From Clostridium_AD frigoriphilum (GTDB lineage Bacteria > Bacillota > Clostridia > Clostridiales > Clostridiaceae): 64,000 bases of DNA. Positions 1 to 8,086 of the stretch are shown in pieces; the first letter of the stretch is position 1; each line of letters opens with the position of its first letter. Below the pieces are notes generated by a model. That model saw nothing but the letters and a program-made list of their open reading frames with translations. It had not been told where the DNA came from and did not search any database. The DNA lies in NCBI RefSeq assembly GCF_036541405.1, contig NZ_JAZHFS010000023.1, positions 4,000-67,999 of the forward strand, in the 5' to 3' direction. The position numbers and the translations under genes were made by a program.

Positions 1-466
1 ATAACTGTAAGCTGGTTCTAAGAATCATCACTAAACTTACAATAAACATAACAGGTGTAAGTAATGCTGTTCTTAACAGGGTATTTGTAAACTGTTGCAA
101 TTGAAAAACATCATTGGTTGTTCGAGTTATCATTGATGATATTCCAAACTTATCATATTCACTATGTGAAAATTCCTGAGATTTTCTAAAAATATCATTT
201 CTTATATCTCTAATCATACTAGTAGAAATTTTTGAAGAACTGTACCCTAATAATATTGAACCCATAGACCCAACTATAGATATTACAACAATTACAATCC
301 CCATATGTCTGATATATGCTATATCCTTATTAGCTATCCCTATGTCAATAACTTTAGCCATTATTGTTGGAATTCCGAGTTCCACTAATGCAAATCCAAA
401 AATTGATATTATATTCAGCACTAGAAGTAGTTTATATTTTCTTATGTATTTTAATATTAGTTTCAT
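1..466 (-). CDS. ABC exporter, membrane domain (partial, N-terminal 155 codons)
   Basis: The first 155 codons of a gene that runs off the left edge. The translation starts MKLILKYIRKYKLLL and shows membrane segments near residues 13-35, 52-72 and 137-150. An EFxxxEYDKF/ITRTTNDV-like coupling region is typical of the transmembrane domain of type IV ABC exporters (LmrA/BmrA family). In that family the ATPase domain follows in the same chain, outside this window. An AAGGAG lies 12 nt before the ATG. The gene diverges from a MerR regulator, which suggests drug- or ligand-inducible efflux. The substrate is unknown. Confidence 0.8.
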   Translation of the reverse strand, partial: MKLILKYIRKYKLLLVLNIISIFGFALVELGIPTIMAKVIDIGIANKDIAYIRHMGIVIVVISIVGSMGSILLGYSSSKISTSMIRDIRNDIFRKSQEFSHSEYDKFGISSMITRTTNDVFQLQQFTNTLLRTALLTPVMFIVSLVMILRTSLQL

Positions 467-495
467 TCCTTCTGTTCACTCCTTTTTAAGTACCC

Positions 496-550
496 TTGAA
501 TTATTATTGCAATAATATTATAATAAAGTATATGGTTACCGTATAGTCAA
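496..550. promoter_or_regulatory. Overlapping divergent promoters with MerR-type operator
   Basis: On the plus strand, TTGAAT (496-501), a 17-bp spacer and TATAAT (519-524) form a promoter for the MerR gene. On the minus strand, TTGACT (545-550) and TATTAT (520-525) are 19 bp apart, the long spacer characteristic of MerR-activated promoters. An imperfect dyad, TATATGGT-T-ACCGTATA at 529-545, sits in that spacer. The layout fits MerR activating the exporter and regulating itself. Binding is inferred. Confidence 0.65.
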
Positions 551-565
551 GAGGAGAAACAATCT

Positions 566-1420
566 ATGAATGAAAAGTTTAATAAATATTTCACTACTGG
601 AGATTTTGCGAAGTTATGTAATGTAAAGAAACAAACTCTTTTTCATTACGATGATATAGGCATTTTTTCACCAGAAATAAGAGATGATAATGGATATAGA
701 TATTATTCTCAACAACAATTTGATCTTTTTGATGTTATTACTAATTTAAAAGAGATAAATATGCCTTTGAAGGAGATTAAATCTTATCTCGACAATAGGA
801 GCCCAAATGCATTAGTTAAGTTATTTAAAAATAAAATACTAGATATTGATATTGAGATAGAAAACCTAAAAAGAATACGTAAACTCATGGAAACAAAAAT
901 TTCTATAACAGAATATGCGTGTAAAATAGATTATTCTAAAATCCATTTAGAATTTTTTGATGAGGAGTATCTTCTTCTAAGCAATTCAATAGAAAATGTG
1001 AGCGATAATGAATATTTTAAAACACTGTCCGAGCATATGAACTATTGCACTTTAAACCATATTAACTCTGGATATTCTAGTTGCATCATGATAAGTAAGG
1101 ATAATATATTAAAGGGAGTAGCTAAAAATTATTCATATTTATATACAAAGTTAAATTCTAAAGATGATGTTCCATTTACTTTTACTAAACCAAAGGGTAT
1201 CTATTGTATAGCGTATCATAAAGGGGACTATAACAATATCGACAAAACATATAATAAAATACTTCAATTTTTAAAAACCTCTAATTTTGATATAAAAAAA
1301 TATTCTTATGAAGAATTTCTTTTAGATGAAATAACAGTAAAAGGATATGAAAATTATTTAACTCAAATTTCAGTTGAGGTTGAAAGTTTAATAGAAGGGG
1401 AGAACAGTATAAATATTTGA
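566..1420 (+). CDS. MerR-family regulator with effector-binding tail (BltR/BmrR-like)
   Basis: A 284-aa protein. Residues 10-36 form a MerR winged helix-turn-helix start (TTGDFAKLCNVKKQTLFHYD), followed by the GYRYYSQQQF wing and a coiled-coil dimerisation helix around residues 80-110. The remaining ~160 residues resemble a GyrI-like ligand-binding domain, as in BmrR and BltR, which sense cationic drugs. The start has GAGGAG 9 nt upstream. It is divergent from an ABC exporter and is probably its activator. The ligand cannot be read from the sequence. A hairpin follows the stop. Confidence 0.85.
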   Translation: MNEKFNKYFTTGDFAKLCNVKKQTLFHYDDIGIFSPEIRDDNGYRYYSQQQFDLFDVITNLKEINMPLKEIKSYLDNRSPNALVKLFKNKILDIDIEIENLKRIRKLMETKISITEYACKIDYSKIHLEFFDEEYLLLSNSIENVSDNEYFKTLSEHMNYCTLNHINSGYSSCIMISKDNILKGVAKNYSYLYTKLNSKDDVPFTFTKPKGIYCIAYHKGDYNNIDKTYNKILQFLKTSNFDIKKYSYEEFLLDEITVKGYENYLTQISVEVESLIEGENSINI

Positions 1421-1432
1421 CTAAAACAATAA

Positions 1433-1463
1433 AAAATACTCCATAATAGCTATGGAGTATTTT
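1433..1463. terminator. Bidirectional Rho-independent terminator
   Basis: Perfect 13-bp stem (AAAATACTCCATA / TATGGAGTATTTT) with a 5-nt loop and A/T runs on both flanks, between two convergent genes. Confidence 0.8.
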
Positions 1464-1477
1464 TACTACCAATAATA

Positions 1478-1687
1478 TTAGTATGTTTTTTTATTTCTGA
1501 ATATAAACACGATAATATTAACAGCAGATAGTCCTACTAAGATGTATATAAATCTAGCAAGAAATGGAATAGCTCCAAAGATGGCGCTAACTAGATTAAA
1601 ATTTAATAACCCCAAAAGTCCCCAGTTTAATGCACCGATCAATACTAATATAAATGAAAGTTTGTCTATATTATTAAGCTTATACAT
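1478..1687 (-). CDS. DUF378 family small membrane protein
   Basis: A 69-aa protein with two or three membrane segments. It matches the DUF378 (YuzA-like) pattern: an N-terminal helix with the GALNWGLLGLLNFNLVSAI motif, a short FLARFIYILVGLSAV helix and a basic end. I chose the ATG at 1687 because GGAGG lies 5 nt upstream; the GTG 12 nt earlier falls inside that Shine-Dalgarno. Function is unknown for the family. It appears to be a single-gene unit converging on the MerR gene. Confidence 0.8.
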   Translation of the reverse strand: MYKLNNIDKLSFILVLIGALNWGLLGLLNFNLVSAIFGAIPFLARFIYILVGLSAVNIIVFIFRNKKTY

Positions 1688-1935
1688 AATTACCTCCACA
1701 CTATTATAATTATTTCTAGTTGTTTAAATTATATTAGAAATATAATATTTTAGAACTATTTAATGACTTCTTTAGAGTATTATTAATATGAGGGGAGATG
1801 AATTTATAATTTCAAACTTTATTTAGATTTTATAGTTAGTATATACGAACATTTACATTACTTTTTATAATATTGTATGTTATAATATGAATGATAATCG
1901 TTTTATATCTTAATACGTACGTGTGGAGGCAAAAT

Positions 1936-3366
1936 ATGAGAAATACTTATAATACACCATTAAATAGTAGATACGCATCAAAAGAAATGAGTTTTTTATT
2001 CTCAGATGATATGAAATTTAAAACTTGGAGAAAGCTTTGGGTAGCATTAGCTGAAGGTGAAAAATTATTAGGACTTAATATAACACAGGATCAAATTGAT
2101 GAGCTTAAAGCCAATGTTGATAATGTAAATTATGAAGTGGCTGAGGAAAAAGAAAAAGAAATAAGACATGATGTAATGAGCCATGTATATGCATATGGTG
2201 TACAATGTCCAACTGCAAAGGGGATAATCCATTTAGGAGCTACTAGCTGTTATGTAGGTGATAACACAGACCTTATCATCATGAAAAAGGCTTTATTATT
2301 AATTAAGAAGAAATTAGTTAATGTAATTAGTAAATCTTCAACATTTGCATTAAAATATAAAGATATTCCTACTTTAGGTTACACACATTTACAACCAGCA
2401 CAATTAACTACAGTAGGTAAAAGAGCAACACTATGGATTCAAGATTTAGTAATGGATCTAGAAAATTTGGACTTCGTAATTGATAATATTAAGTTACTTG
2501 GAGTAAAGGGAACTACCGGAACTCAAGCTAGCTTTATGAACTTATTTGAAAATGATGAGAAGAAGGTTAAAGACTTAGACAAATATGTAGCAAACAAAAT
2601 GGGATTTGATGATACATATCCAGTTACTGGTCAAACTTATTCTAGAAAAGTAGATTCTATAATACTAAATACACTTTCAGAAATAGCTCAAAGTGCTTAT
2701 AAATTTAGTAATGATTTAAGAATACTTCAAAGTATGAAAGAAGTAGAAGAACCATTTGAGAAAAAACAAATTGGATCTTCTGCAATGGCATACAAAAGAA
2801 ATCCTATGCGTTCTGAGCGAATCAGTTCTTTAGCTAGATATATTATAGTAGATTCATTAAATCCTGCTATAACAGCTGCAACACAATGGTTTGAGAGAAC
2901 ACTTGATGATTCAGCTAATAAGAGAATATCTGTGGCTGAAGCTTTTCTTGCACTTGATGGAGTATTAAATTTATATATGAATATAGCAGGGAACATGGTT
3001 GTATATGAAAAGGTAATTACTTCTCATGTAAACCACGAGCTACCATTTATGGCTACAGAAAATATCCTTATGGAAGCAGTTAAAAAGGGCGGAGACAGAC
3101 AAGATCTTCATGAACACATTAGAGTTCATTCTATGGATGCAGCAAAACGTGTTAAAGAAGAAGGTCTAAATAATGATCTTATAGAGAGAATTATAAATGA
3201 TCCAATCTTTAAGATGTCAAAAGAAGAGATTATAGCTGTAATTGATCCAATTAAATTTGTTGGAAGAGCTCCAAGTCAAGTAGTAGACTTTATAGCTGAA
3301 TATGTAACTCCAATACTCGCAGCTAATAAAGATGCAATTGGCGTTGAAACTTCAATAAACGTATAA
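1936..3366 (+). CDS. purB: Adenylosuccinate lyase
   Basis: A 476-aa enzyme that cleaves SAICAR to AICAR and adenylosuccinate to AMP, both releasing fumarate, in purine biosynthesis. The superfamily signature GSSAMAYKRNP is near residues 279-290 and catalytic His motifs include TLGYTHLQPAQ. The length matches the longer PurB type seen in clostridia and animals. The ATG at 1936 has GTGGAGGC 6 nt upstream; the longer reading frame adds a 15-residue prefix without a ribosome binding site. No other purine gene is adjacent. A CGAACATT motif around 1846 resembles half a PurBox, but the match is weak. Confidence 0.95.
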   Translation: MRNTYNTPLNSRYASKEMSFLFSDDMKFKTWRKLWVALAEGEKLLGLNITQDQIDELKANVDNVNYEVAEEKEKEIRHDVMSHVYAYGVQCPTAKGIIHLGATSCYVGDNTDLIIMKKALLLIKKKLVNVISKSSTFALKYKDIPTLGYTHLQPAQLTTVGKRATLWIQDLVMDLENLDFVIDNIKLLGVKGTTGTQASFMNLFENDEKKVKDLDKYVANKMGFDDTYPVTGQTYSRKVDSIILNTLSEIAQSAYKFSNDLRILQSMKEVEEPFEKKQIGSSAMAYKRNPMRSERISSLARYIIVDSLNPAITAATQWFERTLDDSANKRISVAEAFLALDGVLNLYMNIAGNMVVYEKVITSHVNHELPFMATENILMEAVKKGGDRQDLHEHIRVHSMDAAKRVKEEGLNNDLIERIINDPIFKMSKEEIIAVIDPIKFVGRAPSQVVDFIAEYVTPILAANKDAIGVETSINV

Positions 3367-3385
3367 GAATATAGAGTTTAATTGT

Positions 3386-3421
3386 AAAAAGCTATCAGGA
3401 ATATAAAACTGATAGCTTTTT
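3386..3421 (+). terminator. Terminator after purB
   Basis: Perfect 13-bp stem (AAAAAGCTATCAG / CTGATAGCTTTTT) with a 10-nt loop, 20 nt after the purB stop. Confidence 0.85.
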
Positions 3422-3536
3422 AATTTTATAAAATTAAAAGTAAATCACTATTAATACAATAGTAAAAACCATAGATAAAAAAATAAATTTAATTATATTT
3501 CAAAATAAACATGATTTTACCCCCTCTTTTGTAGTA

Positions 3537-3574
3537 TAATAATGTCGTGAAATGTAAGTTTCACGACATTATTA
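3537..3574. repeat. Perfect inverted repeat, 16-bp arms and 6-nt centre
   Basis: TAATAATGTCGTGAAA (3537-3552) and its exact complement (3559-3574) flank TGTAAG. It starts within the last bases of a TATAAT (3535-3540) and ends 18 nt before the start codon of the recombinase gene, so it covers the likely transcription start. No T-run follows, so it is a poor terminator. Candidates are an operator, a 5'-UTR hairpin, or a recombination site read by the adjacent enzyme. Confidence 0.8.
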
Positions 3575-3592
3575 CGTATTTTGGAGGTTACT

Positions 3593-4591
3593 ATGAAATC
3601 AGATATAAATGGTATTTATAACAATGAACTACCATCGTTTCTAAATGATTATTTTAATTATTTATCTACTATTAAAGGCTGTTCTATTAATACTATAGTT
3701 GCGTATACTGCCGATTTGTCCTTACTTTTAAAGTTTCTAAAAATGTATAAAGGTTTAATTCCTTCAGATAAAAATCTAAAGCTTGAAGACATTGTAATTA
3801 GCGATTTAACCTTAGATACATTAAAAACTCTTACATTACAGGATTTATACGCCTTTATCTCTTATCTTGGTAAATATAGGGCTAATGGCAATTATGCTAA
3901 GGCTAGAAAAATTGCATCCATAAAGTCCCTATTTAAATATTTAACTACTAAGGCTAAAGTACTAACTGTAGACCCAACAATAGATTTAGAGTCCCCTAAG
4001 ATTGGAAAAAGAAGCCCGGTTTTTTTAACATTAAATGAAAGTAAGGACTTACTCGAGGCTACAATCTCTCGAGATAAACATTCTATTCGGGATCATAGTA
4101 TTATTACATTATTCTTAAATTGTGGTCTCAGATTGTCAGAACTTTGTAGTATAAATTTATCCGATATGAAAGAAGATACATTATCTGTAATTGGAAAAGG
4201 AAATAAAGAGCGAACAATTTATTTAAATAAAGCATCACTTAGAGCAATCTATAAATATTTACCTATTAGAAATATGAACATAGATAAAATTCATGCTGAG
4301 GATAAGGATGCCCTCTTTATCAGTGGAAAGTTTGGAAGAATTAATAAAAGAACTGTAGAAAGAATTGTTAAAAAGCATATAGGAGATGCTGGGCTCAATA
4401 AAAATAAATATACTCCTCATAAATTAAGACATACTTCAGCCACTCTCATGTATAAATATGGAAACGTAGATATTAGAAGTTTGCAAGACATATTAGGACA
4501 TGAAAATATTTCTACCACTCAGATATATACTCATGCTGACGATGAAAAACTAAGAAATGCTGTTAAGTCGAATCCCCTTTCTGATGAATAA
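3593..4591 (+). CDS. Tyrosine recombinase, XerC/XerD type
   Basis: A 332-aa site-specific recombinase. An N-terminal SAM-like core-binding domain (about residues 15-120) precedes the catalytic domain with Arg180 (CGLRLSEL), Lys in the VIGKGNKERTI hairpin (about 204), His276 and Arg279 (HKLRHTSAT), His303 (LGHENISTT) and nucleophile Tyr312. All catalytic residues are present, so it should be active. The ATG at 3593 follows TTGGAGG; the upstream in-frame start lies inside that site. Its position next to lexA, without phage genes, suggests a housekeeping Xer protein that resolves chromosome dimers, though an integrase-like role cannot be excluded. Confidence 0.85.
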   Translation: MKSDINGIYNNELPSFLNDYFNYLSTIKGCSINTIVAYTADLSLLLKFLKMYKGLIPSDKNLKLEDIVISDLTLDTLKTLTLQDLYAFISYLGKYRANGNYAKARKIASIKSLFKYLTTKAKVLTVDPTIDLESPKIGKRSPVFLTLNESKDLLEATISRDKHSIRDHSIITLFLNCGLRLSELCSINLSDMKEDTLSVIGKGNKERTIYLNKASLRAIYKYLPIRNMNIDKIHAEDKDALFISGKFGRINKRTVERIVKKHIGDAGLNKNKYTPHKLRHTSATLMYKYGNVDIRSLQDILGHENISTTQIYTHADDEKLRNAVKSNPLSDE

Positions 4592-4593
4592 TA

Positions 4594-4637
4594 AAAGGAG
4601 TATGTACTATCACATCCGTGATAATATATACTCCTTT
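4594..4637. terminator. Bidirectional terminator between convergent genes
   Basis: A 20-bp stem with two G-T type mismatches and an ATCC loop, flanked by AAA and TTT. It ends both the recombinase transcript and the convergent Cys-rich gene. Confidence 0.8.
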
Positions 4638-4657
4638 GACTTCTTACTCTATACTTC

Positions 4658-5143
4658 TTATACCTTCTTTAGTCTTATAAGCCCTGGAAATTCCTCTTGA
4701 AGAAATTCTGAGTTATCTTCTTCATCCTCAAGTAACTCCTTTGCCCCATCTATATCATCTATAAATTCCCAAACTTCATTATTTTCAGGTATGTATTTAT
4801 CTTTATTCAGTTTAGCTTTCTCTTCCTCAGCCAAAAACGCTTCATAAGTTTCAATTTTTGATGCTTCATCTTCTTTAGAGACTTCCTCATTATTATTTTC
4901 TATAGTCTCTTCCTCTAAATCAGATTCATCAATTTTATCCACATTATAAATATCATCATCTAACTTTCCAGTTCCAGCATCCTCAAAGACCTCGTCAATT
5001 TTTATAGCTTTAACATCAAAACCTTCAAGTTCTAAACATTTTCCGCAATTGTCACATTTCTTATTTGAATTTAATTCGCAGACTTCACAATCACCACAGT
5101 CATTACAAATTTTCTTATTATTAAATATACAGTTTTTAGACAT
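4658..5143 (-). CDS. Acidic protein with N-terminal Cys clusters, unknown function
   Basis: A 161-aa protein that I do not recognise. Residues 4-36 hold nine cysteines in short-spaced groups (CNDCGDCEVC and CDNCGKC), which looks like a metal- or Fe-S-binding head. The rest is very acidic, with runs such as DLEEETIENNNEE and LLEDEEDN, and is probably partly disordered. It ends with a short basic tail. A GGGGTG precedes the ATG. It lies between the recombinase and lexA and shares an upstream region with lexA on the other strand, so SOS control is possible but not shown. Confidence 0.65.
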   Translation of the reverse strand: MSKNCIFNNKKICNDCGDCEVCELNSNKKCDNCGKCLELEGFDVKAIKIDEVFEDAGTGKLDDDIYNVDKIDESDLEEETIENNNEEVSKEDEASKIETYEAFLAEEEKAKLNKDKYIPENNEVWEFIDDIDGAKELLEDEEDNSEFLQEEFPGLIRLKKV

Positions 5144-5251
5144 ACAACACCCCGCTACATTTATTTCTAATACTATTATAATAGACTATTATAACAAATA
5201 AGGTATCATTAATCAAATACTTATAAATTTTTATACTTATGTCCCAAAATA

Positions 5252-5290
5252 GAACATTCGTTTGATGTTTTTGAACTTATATGGTATAAT
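5252..5290 (+). promoter_or_regulatory. lexA promoter with LexA (SOS) box
   Basis: GAAC-ATTC-GTTT at 5252-5263 matches the clostridial-type LexA operator (GAAC N4 GTTY). It overlaps the -35 TTGATG (5262-5267), which is 17 bp from TATAAT (5285-5290). This is the usual autorepression geometry. Confidence 0.75.
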
Positions 5291-5315
5291 TCTACCATGA
5301 ATGAGAGGTGTTTAC

Positions 5316-5924
5316 ATGTTAACTCCAAAAAAAGATAAACAGAGTGAAATATATAACTTTATAAAAGATCAAGTTCAATTAAAAGGATATCCACCCTCAG
5401 TGAGAGAAATATGTGTAGCTGTAGGATTGAAATCCACCTCAACTGTTCATGGTCATTTAGAAAGATTAGAAAAAAAAGGATATATACGTAGGGACCCTGC
5501 TAAACCTCGTGCAATAGAATTATTAAAGGATGCTGTTATAAGAAAAGAACTTATAGATATACCTATTATAGGAAAAATTACAGCTGGGGTACCAATCCTT
5601 GCGGTTGAGAATGTTGAAGATACATTTACTATACCTTTAAATTTTACAAAAACTAATAATGAGTTATTTATGCTTAAAGTTTCTGGTAGTAGCATGATTG
5701 AAGCCGGAATATTAGATGGTGATCTTGCTATAATCGAGAAAGTTAATTCAGCTAAAAACGGCGATATAGTTGTAGCACTTATTGATAATGAAGCAACTAT
5801 TAAAAGATTTTTTAGGGAAAAAGGACATATAAGGCTTCAGCCTGAGAATTCATCCATGTCCCCTATCATATTAGATGACTGTTCAATTTTAGGTATACTC
5901 GTCGGCATTTATAGAAAGTATTAA
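5316..5924 (+). CDS. lexA: LexA repressor, SOS regulator
   Basis: A 202-aa repressor that cleaves itself when bound to RecA filaments. The N-terminal winged helix covers residues 1-70 (YPPSVREICVAVGLKSTSTVHGHL). The cleavage site is Ala90-Gly91 in ITAGVPI, the nucleophile is Ser126 (SGSSM) and the general base is Lys163 (ATIKRF); the 37-residue Ser-Lys spacing equals that of E. coli LexA. The ATG at 5316 has AGAGGTG upstream; the longer frame begins inside that site. A LexA box overlaps its own promoter. Confidence 0.97.
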   Translation: MLTPKKDKQSEIYNFIKDQVQLKGYPPSVREICVAVGLKSTSTVHGHLERLEKKGYIRRDPAKPRAIELLKDAVIRKELIDIPIIGKITAGVPILAVENVEDTFTIPLNFTKTNNELFMLKVSGSSMIEAGILDGDLAIIEKVNSAKNGDIVVALIDNEATIKRFFREKGHIRLQPENSSMSPIILDDCSILGILVGIYRKY

Positions 5925-5943
5925 TTATCCCTTTAAAGGAAAT

Positions 5944-5982
5944 AAAAGATACTGTAATGATATAATCATTACAGTATCTTTT
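5944..5982 (+). terminator. Terminator after lexA
   Basis: Perfect 17-bp stem (AAAAGATACTGTAATGA and its complement) with a 5-nt loop and a T-rich tail. Confidence 0.85.
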
Positions 5983-6003
5983 GTTTTCTACTAAATTAAC
6001 TAA

Positions 6004-6042
6004 AATAAATATACTTATAAAATAATTACAAGTATATTTATT
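6004..6042 (-). terminator. Terminator of the YnbB-like gene
   Basis: 13-bp perfect stem AATAAATATACTT / AAGTATATTTATT with a 13-nt loop, just past the stop of the minus-strand gene. AT-only pairing makes it weak. Confidence 0.55.
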
Positions 6043-6048
6043 CCAAAT

Positions 6049-7326
6049 TTATATAACTTTTGAAAGAGCTATTAATATTCCAATTTTAGCATGATCAAAT
6101 GTTAATCCGCCCTGTAAATATGCTATATAAGGCTCTCTTATTGGAGCATCTGCAGATAATTCTATAGATGACCCTTGAATAAAGGCCCCTGCTGCCATTA
6201 TAACCTTATCTTCATATCCTGGCATATCCCATGGCTCACACTGAGCAAATGAATCAATTGGAGAGCCTGCTTGTATACCCTTAATAAAATTAATTAGCAT
6301 TTCCTTATTTCCAAATTTAATAGCTTGAATTATATCACTTCTTTTATCAGTATATTTAGGAAGAACATCAAACCCTGCAAGTTCCATAATCCTTGCACAG
6401 AAAATAGCACCCTTCAACGCTTCCATAGTTACGTGTGGAGCTAAAAACAATCCTTGAAATAAAGAACGCATTACTCCAAATGTAGAACCACATTCTCCAC
6501 CTATGCCTGGAATTGTTAGTCTATATGAAGCTTGCACTACATATTCTTCTTTACCTGCAATGTATCCACCCGTTGGTGCAATTCCGCCACCAATATTTTT
6601 TATTAGAGAACCCGCAACTAAGTCTGCGCCAACATCTGTAGGCTCTGTAGTTTCAATAAATTCTCCATAACAATTGTCTACAAAACAAATTACATTTGGA
6701 TTTATAGATTTTGCTGCTTTTATAATTTCTTCTATCTCACAAATTAATAAAGCTTTTCTCCATCCATATCCAGTAGATCTTTGAATATGAACGAGTCTTA
6801 TTGATTTATCTTCAATCATTGTTTTTTTCATTAGCTCTATATCAACCTTAGAATTATTTAATTCTAATTGTTTATACTTTACGCCAAAATCTTTTAATGA
6901 TCCTATATCTTTCTTATTAGTTATACCAATTATGTTATGTAGTGTATCATAAGGCGTTCCACATACAGAGAGCATTGTATCATTAGGTCTTAAATTACCA
7001 AACAATGCCGCCCCAATTGCGTGTGTTCCATTAACGAAATGTGGTCTAACTAGTGCACTCTCGCAATTAAAAATTCTTGCATATACTTTATCTAATGAAT
7101 CTCGTCCTATATCACCATAACCGTACCCAGAAGAGTTTGTAAAATGAGATTCGCTAATTCTCTCATCTTGAAGTGCAGTCAAAACCTTAAGCTGGTTATA
7201 TTCCCTTACTTCATCAAGCTTCTTAAACTCCCCTTGCACATCTTTTATTGCTATATCATAGAGTCCTATCGTTTTTGAATTTATTTTATACTTCTTTTGA
7301 AGATATTTTTTTGTTATGTCTAACAT
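6049..7326 (-). CDS. ynbB: PLP-dependent enzyme, methionine gamma-lyase / YnbB (aluminium-resistance) family
   Basis: A 425-aa fold-type I PLP enzyme. PLP-binding Asp217 lies in VDNCYGEF and the Schiff-base lysine is Lys243 in GSLIKNIGGG; FVNGTHAIGAAL and RPHFVNG belong to the substrate loop. Members are annotated as aluminium resistance protein or methionine gamma-lyase family protein, but the physiological substrate is not firmly established. In many Firmicutes the gene is near hfq and lexA; lexA is present here, hfq is not. Shine-Dalgarno AAAGGGGAC lies upstream of the ATG. The gene converges on lexA. Confidence 0.88.
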   Translation of the reverse strand: MLDITKKYLQKKYKINSKTIGLYDIAIKDVQGEFKKLDEVREYNQLKVLTALQDERISESHFTNSSGYGYGDIGRDSLDKVYARIFNCESALVRPHFVNGTHAIGAALFGNLRPNDTMLSVCGTPYDTLHNIIGITNKKDIGSLKDFGVKYKQLELNNSKVDIELMKKTMIEDKSIRLVHIQRSTGYGWRKALLICEIEEIIKAAKSINPNVICFVDNCYGEFIETTEPTDVGADLVAGSLIKNIGGGIAPTGGYIAGKEEYVVQASYRLTIPGIGGECGSTFGVMRSLFQGLFLAPHVTMEALKGAIFCARIMELAGFDVLPKYTDKRSDIIQAIKFGNKEMLINFIKGIQAGSPIDSFAQCEPWDMPGYEDKVIMAAGAFIQGSSIELSADAPIREPYIAYLQGGLTFDHAKIGILIALSKVI

Positions 7327-7398
7327 GATCCATGTCCCCTTTGTATTATGTATTTTAATTTACCTCATTAATAATAACATACATCTACACTATTTTAT

Positions 7399-8064
7399 TC
7401 ATATTGCGCCCTTTATTTGAATTATCTCAGAATTAAAAGCTTCTATTCCTGATTTTTCTTCTAGTGCAACTTTATACATAGCTTTTGCCACAGTATTTCC
7501 GTATACAGGCTTATATTTTTTAAAAGCACCGTTAAATATAAATGGCATACATTTTGAAACAACTTCTGCTGCTTTTTCACCAAATCTAAATTCTGTTCTA
7601 TCTCCTAAAAGTAAAGACGGTCTAAAAATTTTAAGGCCTCTTAAACCTAAGTTACTAAGTGCAGCTTCCATTTGACCTTTAACTTTATTATAGAAAACAG
7701 TGGACTTTATATCAGATCCCATTGCTGAAATTACAAGAAATTGGGATACATCATTTTCCTTCACTTTCAGTGCTAAAGAAACTATATATTCCAAATCAAC
7801 TTTTTTAAAAGCTTCCTTACTCTTAGCCTTTTTTATCGTTGTTCCAAGGCAGCAAAATATATGATTAACCGTGTCTTCAAGCTTATAGGTGTCAAGCAAT
7901 TCGAAATTGATTATTTTTTCTTCAAGCTTTTTATTATTTATTCCCGTAGATTTTCTAACCCAAACTATTACCTTTTCATACTCAGGGGCTTCTAATAACA
8001 CATTAACTAAACTACCCCCAACAAGTCCTGTAGCTCCAACTACCAAAGCGGTTTTCTTTTCCAT
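7399..8064 (-). CDS. Atypical short-chain dehydrogenase, NAD(P)-binding (HTATIP2-like)
   Basis: A 221-aa single-domain Rossmann protein. The dinucleotide motif GATGLVGG is at residues 10-17, followed by the CCLGTTIKKAKS segment (around residue 73), the YNKVKGQ motif corresponding to YxxxK, and RPSLLLGDR. This pattern fits atypical SDRs such as HTATIP2/TIP30 and YraR-like proteins, some of which work as NADP(H) sensors or reductases. The substrate is unknown. It is separated by 22 nt from the upstream paired ATPase genes on the same strand and could be co-transcribed with them. Confidence 0.8.
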   Translation of the reverse strand: MEKKTALVVGATGLVGGSLVNVLLEAPEYEKVIVWVRKSTGINNKKLEEKIINFELLDTYKLEDTVNHIFCCLGTTIKKAKSKEAFKKVDLEYIVSLALKVKENDVSQFLVISAMGSDIKSTVFYNKVKGQMEAALSNLGLRGLKIFRPSLLLGDRTEFRFGEKAAEVVSKCMPFIFNGAFKKYKPVYGNTVAKAMYKVALEEKSGIEAFNSEIIQIKGAI

Positions 8065-8086
8065 ACTTATTCTCCTTATTTAGTTT

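Noticed and set aside
1842..1851. PurBox before purB
   Set aside because: Only a partial CGAACATT match and no second box at the usual spacing.
3537..3574. Canonical dif site
   Set aside because: The layout is similar but the arms do not match the Firmicutes dif consensus, so it is kept only as a candidate site.
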